Positions 45,604-57,900 of a stretch of 64,000 nucleotides of DNA are shown here, one piece after another; the first letter of the stretch is position 1, and each line of letters begins with the position of its first letter. The position numbers and the translations under genes are program-made. The stretch comes from Pilatotrama ljubarskyi. Its lineage: Eukaryota > Basidiomycota > Agaricomycetes > Polyporales > Polyporaceae. A model generated the notes under the pieces. That model made no database searches, was not told the origin of the DNA, and worked only from the letters and a program-made list of their open reading frames with translations. Where the stretch lies: NCBI GenBank assembly GCA_022385805.1, contig MU277696.1:1-64000 (forward strand), read 5' to 3'.

Positions 45604-48190
45604 TCACCAGAACATCCTCAGGAACGCCGTCGCGCCCGCCAGAACGCATGTCAGGACCGCCGCTCCGGGAGCAAGACCGGCCGCATGGGGTGCGCCGTTC
45701 GCACCACCCTGACTCGTGCCGCCTTGCGAGACACGGTTCTTGCCGCTCTGTCCGTTCGACGTCGCGAGCACCGACGGGTCGATCGTCACCGTGTTCGCGG
45801 TCTTGGTCACGACCGTCGTTGCGAATGTCTGCGTCGTCGACGGGTCGATCGCCTGCTGGGCCGCGTCGGAGAAGAAGACGAGCGCCGCGCCGGGTGCCGG
45901 CACCTTCACCTGGCACATATTCTGCGTCTGGTCGCACTGGATGGTCTGGATGTTTTCCTCGCCCTTGAACGTTCCGTCAGCCTCGAACCGCGGGCCGAGG
46001 GTCTGGCCCGCCCAGGTGATATTGTCCTTCTCGGATACCGAGGGCGCCAGCAGGTACCTGCGGTGACAGCTCAGTGACCGGTTCGAAGTTCCGCAATCCT
46101 ATATTTGACTGACTTGACTTTCACCGATGCAGGGACGCCGTTAGGCTCGTTGAAGCCGCTGCCGCCGACGTAGATCGTGGCGGTGTAGTCGTTTGCGCCC
46201 GACGGGTCCGTCATGTAGTTGATGAGCGCCATCCGCGCGAGGTTGCCGTTCTCGTAGATGGCGTATGCAGGGGTCTGGTCGTTGCCGTTGTTTGGGAACA
46301 GATCCTTCACCTGCGACGTGTTCGTCTGACCAAGGGCCTCGGCGACGAACAAGGACGAGTAGAAAATGGGGCCAACGGTCCACTGATGGAAGGCAGACTG
46401 GTTCGTGGGGGCCGCTATCGAACTCGTCAGTGCACATTATCAGAAGCGTCTACCTGGGAACTCACCCGTGAAGGGCTGCGCAAGAGTCACCAGTCAGTAA
46501 GAAGGTGAGGTATGCCTGGAGATTGGCTTACGTTGTACGAAACGTTCTGACCACCGAAATGGAACAGCGCTCCGGTGAAGTTGCTGTACGCCATCTGCAG
46601 CGCGTAGTCGACGCCCCAAAGCGCGGATGTGAAGGTGTCACTGATTCCGGGGAACCCACCGCATGACGCGGTGTTCGTCTCAAACATCAGGAACGGCTTG
46701 CCCCATGTCTGCGCGAGCATCGTCGAGTTCGTGTACTGCTGTGTGATGCTGATGCCAGCCTGGTGAGTCAGGTATTGCGGGAGCTCCTGCAGAGGGTCGT
46801 GCGGCGGATTGTTCGGGTCGGGGAAGACGACGGCGCAATTATCGGTGGGATATCTATCCAATGTCTCCTCTGTGAGTCTCGCCTTGAGCTTACGCCGAGA
46901 TCCTCACCTTTCAACAGCCAGGGCGGTCAAATACTGGGTGTAAGCCTCGACGAAGCCAGTGTTCCAGATCATCTCCGGGGTCCAGGTACCTGACACACTG
47001 GGCGCGATCAAGTTGTTCTTCACCGGGACGTTTGAGTCCCCTTGGTACGCCTGCGTCAACAGGGCGTACTCTCCGAAGAAGTCGAATGGGCTGTACGTCG
47101 GTGCGCGATGGCCGTGACTATGTGTCCCACCCCGTCAGATGCCGTATCACTCCTACGACGCGTGAACGCACGTACGGTCCGTAGAGATCAGGCTCGTTAG
47201 CCGCTTGGAACCCGAGGAGGTTATCGCCCAAAACTGCCTCTCCCAGTTCCGCGATCTGGAAACGGAAGTTCGACGTATCGTTGAATGGAATACCTGCGGT
47301 CAAGATGTCGGCCATAGGAACGTTAAGCGCCGGTACGTCAAGACGCACCGAGGTACCACTTCGCATTGATCAAGCTGGATACGTTCGCCAACATGTATAG
47401 GAGCTCCGGCGTGTAAGCCAGGACGGGCGTCGACGTCTAGATCGGTCTGCCTGTCAGGACGATCCGCGGCGCAGCTCAGCCGCACGGGACGCACGGGGTT
47501 GGACGCATCCTCCTTGTCCTTTTCCATCATTTTCCCGTCGTCGAGGTGCTCCACGAGGAACGCCGTCTCCTGCGTGTTACCGCCGACACGGATGTGCACG
47601 GCGCCGCCCCGCTGGGCGACGAGATTCATGAAATTGAGGAACGGCACGTGCAGAGTGGTCCTTCGACGCAAGGCCGCCGATCAGGCGCTTCGATCGAGGT
47701 CAGGTACGTGCGACGGTTGCTTACCCGTTTGTCCCGACTAAAATAGACGGCCAAGCCAGAGATTCATTTTCAGCCTCTCCCAGGACGCTCTCGATACACA
47801 TAACGGGTAAGGAGGAAACGCACTCAGCTGGTTCGCAACGGACATCTCAATGGAGAAACCAAAGAACGTGCCATGTTGGGCGATGGATAGGCCGTTCATA
47901 AGCTGGGCACTGGTTGGCACGCCGATTGCAAACTGATTTGCAGGTGCCGGACTAGGAATGGGTGGCGGGAGCATGTAGATGGGGTTGTAGGCCGCGAGCT
48001 CGGTGTAGTGAGGTGGCCCCGGGACCGTCACGAAGGAAGTCGTCGACGGGAGTGCTGAAGTGCCCGTCTGCAGTGCGCCCGGGTTGGCGGTGGTCTGGCC
48101 AAACAGGCCGTAGATGGTAACATTTGCGGATACCAGGGGAAGCAAGAGACAAGACAAGGAAAGAACGAGCGGAGCGTACATGGCGGCCAT
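45604..48190 (-). CDS. GH79 family glycoside hydrolase, paralog 4
   Basis: The start at 48190 gives MAAMYAPLVLSLSCLLLPLV, a signal peptide, then SANVTIYGLFG; the Met codons at 48199 and 48181 are alternatives. Conserved parts are HGTFFGFSIEMSVANQL, a 13-nt microexon at 47725-47737 (I-G-T-N-G), TLHVPFLNFMNLVAQRGGAV, HIRVGGNTQETAFLVEHL, and FQAANEPDLYGPY. Here the usual GNEPD is ANEPD, with the acid/base Glu kept. LMFETNTASCGGFPGISDTF holds the nucleophile Glu. A 10-nt microexon at 46466-46475 codes PFT. The C-terminal domain has HQWTVGPIFYSSLFVAEALG, NTVTIDPSVLATSNG and a GPI-type tail AAVLTCVLAGATAFLRMFW ending at 45604. This is the most divergent paralog by eye; its N-terminal linker is longer. 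Confidence 0.92.
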
Positions 48191-48270
48191 GCACTGCACG
48201 GGTATACGAGGGGGATGCCCAGAGAGCGGCCTGCGGGAGAGAGAAGTTGGCCCAAAGAGGGCGGAGAGAT

Positions 48271-48280
48271 GGCTTTATAG
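48271..48280 (-). promoter_or_regulatory. TATA box of GH79 paralog 4
   Basis: Minus-strand CTATAAAGCC lies about 82 bp upstream of the ATG at 48190. Confidence 0.55.
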
Positions 48281-50521
48281 TGAACCTTAGCGACCAGCGC
48301 GCAGTCCACGCGCTGGTGATCTTGCCAACAAAGACGTCCGGCTGCGTTTCGAACGGACATCTGCATCCCCACGCCCGACCCGGCGGGGCGGACATGGAAC
48401 GTCCAGACAGCGCCTCTGCCAGATCAAGCACGAGATGCATAGCAACATCGCATCAAGAGCGGTATTTCGGGCAAGATCACTGCTTGTCGAGAGTTGTTCG
48501 GTCCGCAGTCGCGAATCTAGTCGATATGTGCCGTATTCTCGATGGCTTGTGCCTCCAGACAAGCGATACACGACACCGTCATGTTGTGAACCAAAATGGC
48601 GTAGGTAGTCAGCGGAGATGGGACGGCAGCCACCAACGGCGGGGAAAGCCCGCAACAACAGTGTGGACGCGCTAAGATTAGATCTCGTGCGTTAAATATA
48701 GGTGCCTATAAATTCCCTCTCAACGTCGGTTTATGTAGGTGCTGCTTATAGCATGACGCACCTCCGTTCTGCATGCTTTAGTGTCTCGACCATCGTAGCA
48801 AATGTAAATCTGCCGTCCACGGTAATTCACCCAAAACTCAGCCTGCTTTGGGCCCATGGAGTTCGGGATTGACAAGCCGCTCGTTCGGTCCGGGTGCCTT
48901 TGTGTACTTATGATCAGGGACGCTACTGCCTTGTTTGGGAAAGCCTGGGATCGATATCAGCGTTCAAAATCAACAGGTCGTTTGAGGCACACCCTTGTTC
49001 TTGTCAATGTCGGTGGACTTGCAAATTGCTGACACCTTGCGAACGAAATGCGACTATGTTCTGCCACGATGGAGGAGTATCCAACTTCCACCTCAATGGT
49101 GCGCTGTTGGGCAGGGGGAGGCGACAAGTTGCCAAGTCGTGGCCGGCATCAGGTAAACCATAAGGTGGCTTATGATCCCCCGTGACCGCAGCCCTCCTGT
49201 TGGTGAGTCCGGACAAGAGAGGATTTGAGCATGAGCGAGTCCTAACTTGAACTTATGACAAGCTTGTGATATTATGAGCAGGCAGGCAGTTGGGCTCGGG
49301 AGAGACTGTATAACTAGGTGGATGAACGTGACGAACTAGCGGACAGCGTGGTGGGTTCACCCCGCCATAATACGAGGCGTATAGATTGTAAGGCTGTAGA
49401 GGTCTTCTACGTCAGCATCGAGGTATAACGGTATATAGGACATTCACCTTTCAGACTTTCGCCATGCTATTACGATGCTCGACATGATCATGGCCGTATG
49501 GGTGCTCGGGCAGCACTGACCCTGCCATGTTGACCATGAATCGTACACAATGAATTGGTTGCGACTGCCCATAGCGTAGCCGCACGGCTGACTCGGGCTT
49601 CACATGCTACTGACGACGGGTCTCCGCTGCTCCCCGGCGTAACCACGCACTTTGGTCGCAAATAACGGAGATTGCCCTGGCGCGGGAATTCCCAGATAGC
49701 TTGTCCGGCACCCAGGGTGCGTCGTGCGGATGACCTGCTATACCACTCGCCGTGCATGGGATTAGCGTTTATGAAGTGCGGTAACGACTCCGCTGATTCT
49801 TCCACCGCAGCCACAGTAACCGCTCGCAACTCGGACCGTCAACGTTCACATGGCTTGACCTAGTTTCACATAGTAGCGACAGGTCTAATGCGAGTTCGCT
49901 GAGGGCACTGAGATGTAGAGCTACTACAGAGTCAGTCGTTGGCATCGCATGATGAAGTGGGGCTAGGCTTACCTCGAGCGAACCCATCACAGGAGACCGT
50001 ACCATCGAGCGCATACAGTAGCTTCCTTGTCGGAAGTGCATCTGCACGCGCAACTTTGACCACCTCCCAGCGTCCTTGGGCTAAGTATAGATCCACGGTG
50101 TGCTTGTGACTCGGAAACCATGGCGGTGCATATACGTGAGTAGCAGCATGTGCAGGCTCGCACGAATGTCGCCAGCCACCCACGCAGCTAACGCTCTTCC
50201 AAAAATCTGAAGTCGCCCAAATCGCTTGCTCTTGATTTGTAGGCCAGCAAGAAGACAAAAAGACTATGTACACTTAAGATGCTGAATACCATCCGGCTTT
50301 TGGTACATGGGGTCCCGGGGATCCGTTGTCGATGTGCGACATGTACAAGTCAGCGCGCTACATTATCTCGGCACAAATGTGGGCGAGCACGTGACTATAC
50401 TGATTAGGGCATACCGAGGACTCTGGACGACTCAGGCTTGTGCATCGACTTCGACAACGGCGACTGCTCGTTTCTTCCATTGGTGTCTGCTGATCTTACC
50501 TGGCGACTGCGACCGACTGGA
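48281..50521. other. Intergenic between GH79 cluster and NST1
   Basis: About 2.2 kb with no supported gene, RNA or terminal inverted repeat. The left end is the promoter of GH79 paralog 4 and the right end the promoter of NST1. Open frames of up to about 180 codons on both strands have no family resemblance. Confidence 0.45.
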
Positions 50522-53500
50522 ATGACCGCTGCCAAGGCAAAGAAGGCACCTGCGCGGCCTCTGCCCACACGGGTGACCACTCGACCTGCCTCCCCACCTC
50601 CTGCTCCTGCTCCTGCCACCCCCACTTCCACGGGCAAGAAGAAGAAGAAAAAGAAGGGAAAAGGAAAGGGCGTGGACCGCGGTGCTCCTGCAGCGTACGA
50701 CGACGAGGATGAAGACGAAGACGACGAAACCGCGCTCCCCGCTCTGGAGCCCATGGGCGGTGTCCTATACGAGCACACTCGGACGGCAACCCGGACTGGT
50801 CTCTCCCCCGAGCTCGCATCGGTACACGTCTCGACGACTGCTTCTCTATCAGCGTCATTGGCAGCGCATCTGAAGCCAACTACGGCCGCAGAGGCGGAGC
50901 TCCTTGCGACGGCGGACCACCTCGCGAGAAGCATGGAGGCCGGGGCGGAAGGAGGGCTCGTCACGGACGAGTACTGGGCGTCGTTTCCGGAACATCTGCG
51001 CAACTTTGTACGGCACACTTACTCTCAATTGAGCTCGCCTGGTAACGCGGAACAAAAGACTCAGGCCATGTACGCTATCGCCCAGCAAATGCACTCGACC
51101 GCGACGAAGGACGGTGGCGGACGGTACCCGCCCGGCGCATACCCTGGGATACCCTTCGACCCTGCCATCTTCACCGACCCGCAGTTCGCGCTTGCGATGG
51201 AACAGGCCGCGGCTGCGAACGGCGCCGACGGGGCCACGCTCACGCCGGCAAATGTCGTGCTCTATCCGGAGGAGCAGGATTATGGCGAGGACGATTATTA
51301 CAGCGAGGACGACGAGTTCGGCGATGAACCGGGCGAGCGCCGGGCGCAGGCCCATTTCACGCTGAGTTTCGAAGACTCGCTCGGCCGGACGGCGGCGGCG
51401 GACGGCCAATTGAACGGAGGGTATCCGGGGTCGAAAAAGAAGAACAAGAAAAAGAAGAAGAAATCCGGCCAGGAAGCGCCGGAGACGCCGGAATCCGGCG
51501 CTCGGCCGGATGAGGGCAAGGGCGGTACGGTGACAAATCTTGCGCCGCCCGTCTCTCCCTCCAACCGCATGCCCGCCGCACGACCGCCGCCCGCTGCTGC
51601 CACCGCCAACCCGCCGCCGAGCTCTCGAGCGGCGGGCAAGAAACCGATGTCCTACCCTGCTCCTGCCGCAGACCCCCCTCCGCCCTCGCGCCGCGCCGCC
51701 TCCAAGGCACCCATCACCTCGCAAGCGTACGGCCATAATCACACTCATCATCATCCATCGCCTCCATCCTCCAATGCCTCTGCGCCGCATAAGCCCAGAC
51801 CTCCAGCCGGAGGGCAACAACAGCAGAAAAATAGCAAGATATGGAGCACCAGTACCACCGAGGAGCGCGAGCGCATCAAGGAGTTCTGGCTTGGCCTAGG
51901 CGAGGAGGAGCGCCGGAATCTTGTCAGGATCGAGAAGGAGGCGGTCTTGAAGAAGATGAAGGAGCAGCAGAAGCATAGCTGTAGCTGCGCAGTCTGCGGG
52001 CGCAAACGGTACGTCGTTCTTTCTTCGTCGGTCGAAAATTTTTCTTGACATTCTCTTTGTCTTCTCTCTCCTGTCCCCATTCCCCGACTATTTCTCTTTA
52101 ATTGAACGAATGTCGCTTGCGCGTCGCGACGAAGACATGCAATTGAGGAGGAGCTCGAGGTACTGTACGATGCTTATTACGAGGAGCTAGAACAGTACGC
52201 GAACTACCAGCAGCGATACATCTCATCCGGCGGGACGCTGCCTCCTCCTCAAGGGCCAGGGCCGTTTCCAGGCAGCGTCGAGCTGGACAAGAACGGTACG
52301 GTCATCAGCCCACATCCTCCAAACGCCCACCGCGGCAAGAACGCCGCTGTCGTGGCAAACGGGCGCAAGCCTGTCAAGCACGCGGAAAGCGAGTTTGAGG
52401 ATGATGGGGAGGATGAATATCCGGATGAGGATGGATATGAGGACGAGGACGAGGAGGAGGAAGAGGAGGAAGAAGAAGAGGAGGAGGAAGATGATGGTGA
52501 CCCGGAGGACGAGGAAGACATCAAGCAGCCGGATCGGAGGGCCGCTGCCCCGAATCGTCGACGAGCAGCGCCCAACGGAAAGGCCAACGGCCGAGATGGC
52601 TTGTCCAACTTTGGGAGCAACCTGACGGTGACTGGCAAGTATACTGACTCACGTGCCACTCCGGACGTCGTGGACTAACTTCTCGGAAGTAGGGAACATC
52701 TTGACGGTCGCTGACGATCTCCTCAAGAACGATGGTCAAAAGTTCTTGGAGATGATGGAACAGCTCGCCGAACGCCGCATGCAGCGGGAAGAGGAGGCCG
52801 CCGCCGATGTCGAGGAAGACAGCGAGGATGAGGATGATGAGGGTGATGAGGATGAGGAGGACGACGAGGAGGATGACGAAGAGGACGAAGACGAAGAGGA
52901 GGTATGTCTCTTCCACAGCGCCTGCCCCGTGCCCAATAACATCGGTCGCGCGCCGTAGATCATGACCGAGGAGCAGAAAATGGAGGAGGGCAAGCGGATG
53001 TTCTCCATCTTCGCGGCGCGCATGTTCGAGCAGCGCGTGCTCCAGGCGTACCGCGAGAAAGTCGCGCAGGAGCGCCAGCTACAACTCCTGCGCGAACTCG
53101 AGGACGAGGACAAGCTGTCCAAGGAACGCGAGGCCAAGAAGCAGTCGCAAAACCAGAAGAAAAAGGACAAGAAGCGGTAAGCATGCGTTCTTCCAACCGT
53201 GTCGGCCATGTCACGAGCTCTATCCCAGGCAGCAGAAGCTGGCGAAAGAGGAGGAGCGTGCTGCCAAGGCAGCAGAGCGCGCTGCTGAGGAGGCCGCGTT
53301 AAAGGCTAAGCAGGCCGCTCTTGAGGCCGAGCAGCGCCGGAAGCGCGAGGAAGAGCGTGCCCGGCGTGAAGCCCAGCGCAAGGCGCAGGAAGAGGAGAAG
53401 GCAAGGAAGGAGGAGGAGCGCCGCAAGCGTCTTGCAGAGGAGCGCGAGCGCGAAGCCGAGCGTGAACGGAAACGCCGGGAACGCGAGGAGAAGCTGAAGC

Positions 53501-54765
53501 AGGAGCGTAAAGAGAAGGAGGAGCGCGAACGCAAGGCCCGTGAGGAACGCGAAGCCAAACTCGCCGCTGAGCGCGCTGAGAAAGCGAAGCGCGAACAGCA
53601 GGAGAGGGAGGAGCGGGAGCGGCGCCTTGCGAAGGAGCGCGAGGAGAAGGAGAAGGCTGAGCGAGAGAAGGCTGAGAAGGAGAAGGCCGAGAAGGAGGCT
53701 CGCGAGCGTGCTCTTCAGCAGCAGCAACAGCAGCGTGCTGCAGCCGCACGCAACAACGCAAGGCCTCCGACATCGCCGCGCAACGCGATCCCCTCGGGCT
53801 CTTCGTCGCAGCAGCAGCAACAGCAGCAGCCGTCCCCCAGCCGCCCCTCTCCTCAGAAGAAGATCCTCAACAAGCCTCAGGCTCCTGCGCCCCCGAACCT
53901 TCAGCCTCCCCGGCCTCAGCCTCAGCAGCCACAACCTCGTGTACCTATGGTTGGTGCGTCGCAGCCGGCTACACCTGTGACGCCGCAGATACCCCAGCAT
54001 GTACCCCCTCCTCCTCAGACGCCGGTGTTCCCTCCTCCTGGCGTCGGTGTCATGCCACCTGCGCTCTCTCCCAGAGTATCCTTCAATCCGGCCGCTTTCG
54101 TCAACAACCTCAATGTCAACGTGCCGCCCATGCCAGTGCCACCGATACCCTCTGGGCCTCCGCCGCCTCTCGCTCCTTCTGCAGTACCTCGTGGCTTTGG
54201 TAATGCTGGTCCGTTCGATACCGGCTTTGGTCGTGGACTGGCTGCTCCTGTGGTCCCACCGCCAATTGCTCCGCCTTCCCGTGCCGCCCAGAACCCTCTT
54301 GCCTCTCCGACACAGCTTAACCTCGCGCCTGGGCCCAGCACTCGTCCTCCCGCACCCGATCCAGGCCCGATAACCCGACCTATTGCGCCCATTGCACGGC
54401 CCACGGGTGAGGCTTCAGGATCAGGGTCGACCTCGCCCAGTCGGCGCTCACCGAGTCCGAAGGGCGTGCTCGGCTCGTCTGCACTGCTCGCTGACGATGA
54501 CGAGGTCGTAGCGGCTCCTGCCGGCCGGCGTGTTGCGCCTGGCTGGGGAGCCACTGCGACCAGTCCGCGTGGCTCGATCTCCTCGCCGTGGGGGCCGCCC
54601 GGTGCGCCCCCTGGGTTCCCTGCGCGGCCACCACCTGCACCTATTGGGACCGGCCTGTGGGGCTCACCGCCTAATGTCAACCCTGAATGGCATCCAACAC
54701 CGAGTTTTTTCAGCGGCCCCTTCTCTCCTCACAACCCTTCGCCCGCTCCGCATACAGGCAGCTGA
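50522..54765 (+). CDS. NST1: NST1-like stress response protein
   Basis: A large cytoplasmic protein of 1316 residues. Exons: 50522-52008, 52135-52634, 52693-52901, 52959-53176, 53229-54765 (3951 nt, in frame). The start [16 protein letters not shown] is followed by a Lys-rich and an acidic run. The NST1 core lies at the end of exon 1: [40 protein letters not shown] and the Cys motif [12 protein letters not shown], then [20 protein letters not shown]. Exon 2 and exon 3 carry long Glu/Asp runs. Exon 4 has [20 protein letters not shown]. Exon 5 begins with a roughly 160-residue charged single helix or coiled coil, then poly-Gln and Pro-rich low-complexity sequence to the end. The second intron has a GC donor. 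NST1 in yeast affects salt tolerance and interacts with splicing factor Msl1; its precise molecular role is unclear. Confidence 0.93.
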
Positions 54766-54934
54766 GTAGTTATACGGTCTTTATCGCATCTTGACATTCG
54801 TTTTCACGACCTCCCAACACGTCCCCAATACTGCAATGTCTATTATTCTGACCATAGCATGTCATGTCGCTGACAAGATCCAATGCAATAATTCAAATAT
54901 CCAATATTGAGTGCAGACGTGCCGCGGAAGTAGG

Positions 54935-57900
54935 CTACAACAGCTTGCTGGAGGCGGCGGGTGCGACCCTACTACGGATGAGCTTGATAATGTACAACGG
55001 AAATGCACTGATAGCCACGATAACCGCCACCTTCCAGGCGAACCGAGTCGAGACGACGAAAGTGAGATCTTTACATGGGGTGAGCGCATGGATGAGAACG
55101 CATATATGCACAAACTCACCGAAGTATTCCGGCAAAAAGGCCATGCTGATGGCATAGATGAAGAGCGTCACAATCTCCGATAGCACCATGTAGACATGCC
55201 TGCAACCAATCAGGCTGAGCTCGTACTTGGACCAAGGAGGTACTCACCATGTCGTGATTTCTAACGCTACCATGATGAGCTCGTTGAGAATGAGCGCAGT
55301 GAAGGATATCGAGACAATGTTCAAGAACTCGGTCTCGAAAAGGACCAGGGACATGATCATGATGGCGGCACCTAGACGTTGGAGTGAGCTCGTCAGGTCG
55401 CAGAGCCATACGCGGGGAACCGACCTTGATATACGCTGATCATCAACCACATGAAGAATGTCTTGTAGGACAACACGCGACCCTATTGGCGACGTGAGCG
55501 TCGCCTCTAGTAAGGTTCGCGACATGCTCGACATACCTTCGTGAGCTCTTTGTACAGCTCCGGGTACAAGAGAGCCAAGTCTTCGTTGACGTCGCGATCC
55601 AGGACGAGCGAGAATACCGGCGCCATGGTGTACGCGGTCGCATACCCGACCATGAGCCACCCCTGATAAAGCGCGATGGGCGCGAAGTAGAAAATGGACG
55701 AGAAGACTGCCTGCATGATCGAGATAATGAGGCCGCGGTGGATGACGAACTGTGCTAGTTTCGCAGAGCGACGGTACGAGTTTCGGCCGTGCCAAAGTAG
55801 GAGCTTCGTCAAGTGGCTGAACTGCGTGACAGAGAAGTCCGCGGCCAACGATGCTTGTTTCCCTTCTTTCCCGACGATTCCAACGCCTGTGATCCACGGC
55901 GTAAGCTCGACACTCAAGACAATAAGAACGGAAAAGACCACTAACCTACATCTGCCGCTTGGATCATGCTGACGTCGTTGCCTCCATCGCCGATGCAGCA
56001 TACTCGTTTCCTTGTGTGCTTACGGATGAGCCGGGCTACGTCTGCCTTCTGAGTCGGAGAACACCGACAGGCCACGACAGCCGAGAGTTTCGTCGCGATC
56101 TCGATGAACTCGTTCTTGAAAAGGTTAAGACACAGCTAGATGGCAAGTCAGGACTACGAGCTCCACGCAAGGCGACATACATTACCTGTAGCGACTCTCC
56201 ATCGATGACTAGACAACAATCCAGCTTGTTTTGAAGGAACTCAAGCTGATCTCTTGCTTGTTCGGACGTTTTGACTGCATTGAGATGAACTCAGCTGCTG
56301 AACATCTCGGGAACAACAAGGAGCACTCAACGCTTTGCGACCTGGTGGATGTACTGATTCCGCGCCACGAGCTTCGTCGAGATCGCAATGCACGTCGCAG
56401 TCTCGATCTTGTCACCCGTAAGCATCCAGATCTTGATGCCCGCATTCCTCAGCAATTCTAGCGTGGACTTCACTTCGTCCTGTAGCTTGTCCTCAACACC
56501 GGTCAAACCCAAGAGTTCGAGGTCGCGTTCGAGGAGATCCGCCACGACCGACGCCATAGCCTCGTTGCGGCCCTCGAGCTTGATGCTCGCCTGGTGGTGC
56601 TGCTCCTTGAAGTGCGCATATGCTTGCTCACTGAGACGGCGGCGCGCCATGACGAGTGTGCGCAGGCCCTCGCGCGCCATGTTGGCGCATTCCTCCTCGA
56701 GCCAGTCGTTGCGCTGCACGATCTTGGCCATCACGACGTCCGCGCCCTTCTGAAGGAAGGTAATCTCGCCCGTCTGCGCATCACGCACGATGATGCCCAT
56801 CCGCTTGGACTCGGACGTGAAGGGAAAGATGTCGAGAACATCGAAGGAGATGCGTGCACCAGGGGGTGTTTGAAGCTCGATGCGCGTGCGGTCGCGGAAG
56901 GTCAGCCTGAGGCCGACGGATTCCGTCCACTTCACGATTGCGACCTCGTCTGGTGACGAGGCCTGGTACGTGACTGTGCCGTCGTCGTTGTAGACGGGCG
57001 TGACCTTCGGCAAGGTAAGTTCATCGATGCGGCAGAGCAATGCGGAGGTCGCCTACGTTATGACATAGCGCCAAGCTCAGAACAACGTCGTGTACGCGGG
57101 AAGACATATCGCGCCGTCCTCTGGTCGCCAGCTGCACGCCAGTCTGTAGCGAGTTCTGACGGCCATGTCCTGGGAACGTTTAGTCTGCAGACGTTCCATA
57201 GACTCCGGAACGTCGTACTGACCGTGTTCAGAGCTCGAACCGAATGCCACCGCAAGCTGGTGTGCGACCTCGTCCATAGAGTCAAAGCCGTAGGAGACCG
57301 TGCCCATGTGCAGCTTCTTCATCTCCATTTCTGTGGGCACAGCAGTGAGACCCAGCGGCAGATAGACCTCGGCATGTGGCTCACCATTCTGCGTCAGCGT
57401 CCCGGTCTTGTCACTGAGTAGATATTCTATGCGTCCCAGCTCTTCAGGGAGAGTGCTCGTGCGGACGATTGTATCGGGTATCTCGCTGTCAGTCATAATC
57501 TGGTGCGCATATACGGTCTTGCCCATATCCAAATTCACGCGCAGACTTCGGGGCAAGCTCAACCGGTGTACTTTGATACGCGAGCCTCGACCACGTACCT
57601 GATAGGTATAATGGAAGAGAACAGGATCAAGAAACGGAAAACATAGATGTACCACAATCCTCGGAAGCCGTTCAACGCCACCAGTACGAAGGAAAGTGCG
57701 AATGTCACAGCGCAGAGGATCTACTCGAGGTGAGGTTGGGACAAGTAAGGAGAGTGAAATACTGTCCTACCTTCGCTAGTCTGTTGATCTCGAGATCCAA
57801 GAGACCAACCTTTGTCTCCGGGTGACTAGTGTTCATGACAGCACGAGTCTCAGAGCCAGTATAGATCACAAAGCCGACAGCAGATCCAGCCGCGAGCACA

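Noticed and set aside
50855..51820. 321-codon open frame on the minus strand
   Set aside because: Antisense of NST1 exon 1, with no family motif.
53299..54000. 233-codon Leu/Arg-rich open frame on the minus strand
   Set aside because: Antisense of the charged coiled coil of NST1; the apparent hydrophobicity is an artefact of Glu/Lys codons read backwards.
54015..54680. 221-codon open frame on the minus strand
   Set aside because: Antisense of the Pro/Gly-rich end of NST1.
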